A stretch of 64,000 nt of DNA from Acidobacteriota bacterium (lineage in GTDB: Bacteria > Acidobacteriota > Terriglobia > Bryobacterales > Bryobacteraceae). Positions 60,022 to 64,000 of this stretch are shown here, in pieces (positions within the stretch are counted from its first letter, which is position 1; each line of letters opens with the position of its first letter). A model generated the notes under the pieces. It searched no databases and was not told the origin of the DNA. It saw only the letters and a program-made list of their open reading frames with translations. Both the position numbers and the translations under genes were made by a program. The stretch spans positions 35,359 to 99,358 of the forward strand of contig JAKOTR010000097.1 of assembly GCA_029776225.1 (NCBI GenBank), given 5' to 3'.

Positions 60022-61650
60022 ATGCACACCCGGCCGTTCATCTCGGTCTTGATCGTCGCCGCCGCCTTCGCGGCCGAGGAGACGCCGCACGAGTTCACGC
60101 GCGCCGAGCCATTTGCCGAGCGCGCGCGCCAGCGCGGTCCGGTAATCGAGTTAAGCCTGAAGGCCGCACTCGAACAGGCCATCGAGCGCAACCTGGACGT
60201 CAAGGTGCAGCGCTTCACCGTCGAGACGAACCGCGTGCGCCTGCACGGCGCCAAAGGCGTATTCGATCCGCAGCTTTCCTTTTCCGCGGGTCTGAACCGC
60301 GACAGCTCGCCAGCCACCAGTCTTCTGCAAACCGGCACCGGGCTTTCAGCGTATAAGTCCCGCAGCGCCACGTTCGCTCCTGGCATCCAGCAGTTCCTTC
60401 CCGGCGGAGGCACGGCGGGCATCTCAATCAGCGGCTTCCGGAACTCAACGAACGACGCCTACACGTTCGTCAATCCCATCTACGGCTCGGGCCTGACCCT
60501 GACGCTCACGCAGCCGCTGCTCAGGGGATTCCGCTGGAATGCGGCCGAGAATCAGATCCGGCTGCTGCGCTTGGAAAGCAAGGTTGGCGAAGCGCAGTTC
60601 CGCCAGGTGCTCGCCGAGGTCGTGCACCGGGTGCGCAACGCATACTGGGCGCTCGTCGGGGCCGTGGAGGGATACGAGGCGCGCAGGCAGTCGCAGGAAC
60701 TCGCCATCCGGCAATACGAGAACACGCGCCAGAGGGTCGAAAACGGCATGTTGACGCCAGTTGCGCTGACGTCGTCGCGGGCCGAGGTGGCGCTGCGGGA
60801 TCAGGAGATCCTGGAGGCCGAGGTGCAGATCATCAACGCTCAGAATGTCTTGAAACAGCTTATCGCGCCTGGCCCCAACGATCCGATCTGGAACGCCATC
60901 ATTCTGCCCACCGACCGGCCGCAGGCGCGGGACATCCATGTGACCCTCGACGAGGCCGTGCGCACGGCGCTTGAGAACCGGCCTGAACTCGAGCAATTGC
61001 GGCTTCAGTTGCGCCAGAGCAGACTGAATCGCAAATACTACGCCCAGGAGACCAAACCCGCGGTGAACCTGCAGGGTACGATTGGGTCTGTCGGCAGAGC
61101 GGGCACCGTGTATCTGCCGCAGGCCGACCTGGATCCCGGCTCCTCGCGCGTGCTGAACCCAACGCACCCGGGCTTCGGCGGGCTGAGTACTTCCTTCCAG
61201 CAGGTGATGGGGTTCGATTTCCTGAACTGGAGCGCCGGCATCCAGGTGCAGTTGCCGATCGGAAACCGCGCGGCCCAGGCGCGCTACGCCGAGGCGGTGC
61301 TTGCCGAGCGGCGCCTTGAGACCCAGATGAAGCAAGGGGAGGTCGCGATTCTGGTGGAGGTGCGGAATGCGTATGAAGCCATCGTCACGCGCAAGAAGTC
61401 GCTCGAAGTCTCGCGCCTGGCCTCGCAGCTTTCGCTCGAGCAACTGGAGGGCGAGACCGCGCGCTTCGAAGCCGGCTTCTCGACCAACTTCGAGGTGCTC
61501 CGCTACCAGCGCGATTATGCCGAGGCGCGCATTCGGGAATTGAACGCGCTCATCAACTACGAAAACGCGATCACGGCCTTGCAGCGGGCCATGAATACCA
61601 TCATTGAGGAGAGCGGCATCGTCATCGAGGCTTCAGGGGGCTCACAATAG
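60022..61650 (+). CDS. TolC-family outer-membrane efflux protein
   Basis: 542 aa from the ATG at 60022, right after the exporter stop; the longer frame begins inside the exporter gene. A signal peptide (FISVLIVAAAFAAEE) and two repeats of the TolC helical hairpin are visible (LKAALEQAIERNLDVK ... LDEAVRTALENRPELEQL). It forms the outer-membrane channel of the type I export system. Confidence 0.88.
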   Translation: MHTRPFISVLIVAAAFAAEETPHEFTRAEPFAERARQRGPVIELSLKAALEQAIERNLDVKVQRFTVETNRVRLHGAKGVFDPQLSFSAGLNRDSSPATSLLQTGTGLSAYKSRSATFAPGIQQFLPGGGTAGISISGFRNSTNDAYTFVNPIYGSGLTLTLTQPLLRGFRWNAAENQIRLLRLESKVGEAQFRQVLAEVVHRVRNAYWALVGAVEGYEARRQSQELAIRQYENTRQRVENGMLTPVALTSSRAEVALRDQEILEAEVQIINAQNVLKQLIAPGPNDPIWNAIILPTDRPQARDIHVTLDEAVRTALENRPELEQLRLQLRQSRLNRKYYAQETKPAVNLQGTIGSVGRAGTVYLPQADLDPGSSRVLNPTHPGFGGLSTSFQQVMGFDFLNWSAGIQVQLPIGNRAAQARYAEAVLAERRLETQMKQGEVAILVEVRNAYEAIVTRKKSLEVSRLASQLSLEQLEGETARFEAGFSTNFEVLRYQRDYAEARIRELNALINYENAITALQRAMNTIIEESGIVIEASGGSQ

Positions 61651-61655
61651 AAAAC

Positions 61656-62807
61656 ATGGGCGAAGGTGAACCGCAATCCGGAGTAAAAGGCCGTATTCTC
61701 CTGGTGGACGACAGTCTGCTCGGCAGAACTCTGATCTCTCGCGAACTGGCGGCCCAGGGCTACGGCATCCTGGAGGCGCGGGACGGCCGCGAGGCTCTGG
61801 AACTGCTGGCCCGGGAGGCTGTGGATGTCGTGCTGCTCGACATGATCATGCCAGAGATGGATGGCGCGGCCGTGCTGCGCCAGATGAAAAGCGATCCGGC
61901 GCTGGCCTCCATCCCGGTCATCATGGTCTCCGCCGAGGACGACATGGCCGGCGTGGCCGCGGCGATCGAGATGGGCGCCGAGGACTACCTGGCAAAGCCA
62001 CCCAATCCGGTTGTGCTGCGCGCGCGCATCGGAGCGTCGATCGAGCGCAAGCGCCTGGCCGACGCCGAGCGCAGGCGGGCCGAGGAGGCCGAAGCCGAGC
62101 GGCAGGCCGCCGAGGCGCTGCTGCGCAACATCCTGCCGAAGAGTGTGGCCGAGGAGCTGCGCACGAAGGGTTCGGTGGCGCCGCGCTATTACGAGGACGC
62201 CACGATCGCGTTCACTGACTTTGTGGGTTTCACCTGCGCCACGGAGAATCTCGCGGCCCAGGAGCTGGTCGAGATTCTGAACACTTACTTTACGGCGTTT
62301 GACCGCATTGTGGCGCGCTATGAACTCGAAAAGCTGAAAACGATCGGCGACAGCTTCATGTTCGCGGCCGGGCTGCCGGAGCGCACGCCCTCGCATCCGG
62401 TGGACGCGGTGCTTGCCGGACTCGAGATGTTGGACGCGGTCGCCAACATGCACCAGAAAGATCCCCGCTGCACGTGGCGGGTGCGGATCGGCGTGCATAC
62501 AGGGCCGGTGATCGCGGGCGTGGTCGGGGAATCGAAGTTCGCTTTTGACGTGTGGGGCGACACGGTAAACCTCAGCGCGCGCATGGAAGCGGGCAGCCAG
62601 CCGGGCCGTCTGAACATATCCGAGCGCACTTATGTGCGGGTTAAAGATTTCTTCGCCTGCGAGCCGCGTGGCCGCGTGCGCACCAAGGACGGCAAGGAAA
62701 CCGAGATGTATTTCGTAAACGGAATTCATCCGGCTCTCACCACTCCCGCGGACGCCTTTCGCCGCCGCTATGAAGCATACTTCGGCAAGCCGCTTCCGCC
62801 AGGCTGA
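61656..62807 (+). CDS. Receiver-domain class III adenylate cyclase
   Basis: 383 aa. Residues 12-130 are a receiver (ILLVDDSLLGRTLI, phosphoacceptor Asp in VVLLDMIMPEMDG, Lys in YLAKPPN). A short coiled coil precedes a class III cyclase domain with metal-binding Asp in IAFTDFVGFT and KTIGDSFMF. The purine-specifying Lys in KLKTIGD and Asp in FDVWGDTVNLSARME point to ATP rather than GTP. It would make cAMP when phosphorylated, and its gene is the last of the exporter operon, 6 bp after tolC. The likely targets are the four cNMP-binding domains of the exporters. Confidence 0.9.
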   Translation: MGEGEPQSGVKGRILLVDDSLLGRTLISRELAAQGYGILEARDGREALELLAREAVDVVLLDMIMPEMDGAAVLRQMKSDPALASIPVIMVSAEDDMAGVAAAIEMGAEDYLAKPPNPVVLRARIGASIERKRLADAERRRAEEAEAERQAAEALLRNILPKSVAEELRTKGSVAPRYYEDATIAFTDFVGFTCATENLAAQELVEILNTYFTAFDRIVARYELEKLKTIGDSFMFAAGLPERTPSHPVDAVLAGLEMLDAVANMHQKDPRCTWRVRIGVHTGPVIAGVVGESKFAFDVWGDTVNLSARMEAGSQPGRLNISERTYVRVKDFFACEPRGRVRTKDGKETEMYFVNGIHPALTTPADAFRRRYEAYFGKPLPPG

Positions 62808-62851
62808 TCGTTTGGCCGGTCGCTCGCCTGCATCCTTGATGCCCTTTGCCT

Positions 62852-63046
62852 TCAGGATGGGCGCGAAAGGGAGTGCGCCGCGACGTGGGCCAGAAAGAGC
62901 GTGACTGCCTCTTCGATCGGCGTCCGTGCGTTTTTGGGGCTTCCGATCAGGCCGCGCCGGCGCAACAGGCGGGAGCGATTGGCGTTCCCGTTGGGCACAA
63001 GTGCGCGTGCGATCTCGCGCTTCTGCACCTGGAGTGCCTGGGCAGG
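62852..63046 (-). other. Unidentified coding-like fragment
   Basis: An open stretch of 64 codons between two stops with coherent residues (QKREIARALVPNGNANRSRL, TPIEEAVTLFLAHVAAHSL) but no start codon of its own apart from a GTG. I do not recognise the family. It looks like the 3' part of a truncated gene. Nothing else is supported in 62808-63087. Confidence 0.25.
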
Positions 63047-63087
63047 TTAAGCGCTCGCGAACTCGCGCCGGCGACGCCCCGTTTCGC

Positions 63088-63167
63088 CACGCATGCAGTG
63101 TCTTTCACGCCGACGCAAGGTTCGCCGATCACGTATGCCACTTCACAAACCCCCTCTGATCAGCGAT
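63088..63167 (-). pseudogene. Ferredoxin 5'-end remnant, right copy (repeat B)
   Basis: From a GTG at 63141 with GAGGGGG upstream the product reads VAYVIGEPCVGVKDTACV, the conserved N-terminus of 7Fe ferredoxins (FdxA type). After that, the expected VCPVDCI is replaced by unrelated residues. The first 41 bp from 63127 match repeat A at 24473-24512. The gene is truncated after 18 codons. Confidence 0.65.
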
Positions 63168-63176
63168 CCCGGCCCG

Positions 63177-63467
63177 CTAGAAGTTCGTGAAGACGGCGTT
63201 GTCGGCGCCGCTTGCTTTCGGGCCGCTGCCCGCTGGTTCGGCAACCCGTGTGATCCGCACGCGAAACGCTTCCGGTCCGCGTTCGAGATACTCCCAGCCG
63301 ACCTGCCCGTGCCGCATGAACTCCATCTGATTGCGGAGCGGGCTGGGGTCATGGTCGTTGATGATCACGAAGGAATCGTTCGTTTTCAGCGCGTCGAAGG
63401 CGGCGAAAACGAGACCATGGCGCCTCCCGTGCGGAATCTCGCGAAGGTCGATTTCCTGGTTTGCCAT
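63177..63467 (-). CDS. DUF2249 domain protein
   Basis: 96 aa from the ATG at 63467. EIDLREIPHGRRHGLVFAAF, then NDSFVIINDHDPSPLRNQME and GWEYLERGPEAFRVRI is the typical DUF2249 pattern, with the conserved HDP motif. These small proteins occur with nitrogen-oxide and redox genes; their function is unknown. The longer frame to 63542 has no support. From 63468 to 63807 I see no gene. Confidence 0.8.
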   Translation of the reverse strand: MANQEIDLREIPHGRRHGLVFAAFDALKTNDSFVIINDHDPSPLRNQMEFMRHGQVGWEYLERGPEAFRVRITRVAEPAGSGPKASGADNAVFTNF

Positions 63468-63807
63468 GGAATCAGAATGACCGAACCCGCGCTTCACGGC
63501 AGTGACCGCGGTCACATCAGCCCTACTCATCCCTAAGCACAACGTTCGTCTTAAAAGCTCTAAAGCAGTGGCGGTTTAGAGCTTCTGGCCGGGAGCACAC
63601 TCTTGAGGTTACCTGTATGTTCGAGTTCGACACAGAGAAGTGCGAAGGTACGGACAAGCATCCGATCATACCCGAGACTCTTGTCTCCGCCCAGTTGCCC
63701 TCAGTTGTTCGTCTCAAGACGGGCTTGCAGTGCATTGAGATATCAACGCCTTAGCAGCGCCCCAGAGCAAACCCCAGTTGTGCCGCGCGAGGGCAGCTGC
63801 GCTAGGA

Positions 63808-64000
63808 GCTTGTTGAAAAACCCGATCCAGCAAGAACGATTGCTTCCCGGAATCTCGAAAATCGGGCAGATTGGGCTCTTCGGATGGCGAAAGGTAACCC
63901 TTAGCGGCGGCGCGGCGTGTTGAAAAACGCCGCTGTCCCGCGTCCAGTCACACTTCGGCCTTCTGCAACTTCGGAAGCCGCCACAGATTGTAAGCCGCCG
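63808..64000 (-). mobile_element. End of an insertion sequence (partial)
   Basis: A TTGTTGAAAAAC motif at about 63811, and again TGTTGAAAAAC at 63919, are typical of insertion-sequence ends and inner borders. The transposase 3' end lies at 63948-64000. The other end of the element is outside the window, so its family and exact border are not known. Confidence 0.5.
63948..64000 (-). CDS. Transposase C-terminus (partial)
   Basis: The minus strand gives AAYNLWRLPKLQKAEV and a TGA stop at 63948. An AAYNLWR-type ending is common in DDE transposases of the IS5/IS1182-like groups. Only 17 residues are inside the window. Confidence 0.5.
   Translation of the reverse strand, partial: AAYNLWRLPKLQKAEV

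Noticed and set aside
63603..63923. 106-aa plus-strand frame
   Set aside because: It crosses the insertion-sequence border and has no recognisable protein features.

Overview
The window looks like chromosome from an acidobacterium of the Bryobacterales/Solibacteres type. The grounds are high GC, a large Oar-like TonB receptor with an N-terminal carboxypeptidase-like plug extension, several Tat-exported sugar enzymes, and many paralogous signalling proteins. This placement is inferred from gene content; no rRNA or tRNA gene was found.

Layout. 1-7 kb: a partial methyltransferase and a GT2 glycosyltransferase, a RodZ-like protein, PgsA, a degenerate aldolase-fold protein, a secreted hypothetical, a small STAS protein with an ATT start, and a radical SAM protein. 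7-20.5 kb: a glycan-use locus with an Oar-like receptor, Tat nitrilase-fold hydrolase, GH9, SDR, GH29-like fucosidase, MFS transporter, GntR regulator and a beta-helix protein. 20.5-24.3 kb: an M48 peptidase with a TatA-like N-terminus, SugE behind a structured leader, two 107-bp direct repeats flanking a frameshifted outer-membrane-protein pseudogene, a deaminase, a thioredoxin-fold protein and a DUF488 protein.

24.7-62.8 kb is a 38-kb signalling and secretion region, flanked by two imperfect 40-bp copies of what looks like the 5' end of a 7Fe ferredoxin gene. It holds a partner-switch module (RsbU-like phosphatase, RsbW-like kinase, STAS protein) with an ABC importer; a chemosensory operon (CheB, CheA with three Hpt domains and a receiver, CheW x2, CheR, two chemoreceptors, an MBL-fold protein and an FHA/AAA+ activator); ten small cysteine-rich peptide genes or relics; and a fatty-acyl-AMP ligase fused to a carrier domain. 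Divergently it encodes a 30-aa acidic peptide, a parvulin isomerase, a MauE-thioredoxin protein, two ABC exporters that each carry two cyclic-nucleotide-binding domains plus a C39 or C39-like domain, an HlyD adaptor, a TolC protein and a receiver-adenylate cyclase.

The main candidate for a new system is this region. Eight related peptides have a double-glycine leader and a core with the cysteine spacing of an inhibitor cystine knot (C-x6-C-x5/6-CC-x4-C-x8-12-C); six of these are intact, one has lost one cysteine and one is a relic. The divergent operon supplies what such peptides would need: proline isomerase, thiol oxidoreductase, leader peptidase/exporter, adaptor and outer-membrane channel. 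The exporters have cNMP-binding domains and the operon ends with a cyclase, so cAMP-controlled export of knottin-like peptides downstream of a chemosensory array is a reasonable, untested model. Three copies of an 18-bp dyad (TCTGAC-N6-GTCAGA) mark the starts of three peptide blocks.

62.8-64 kb is eroded sequence: gene fragments, a DUF2249 gene and the 3' end of an insertion sequence.
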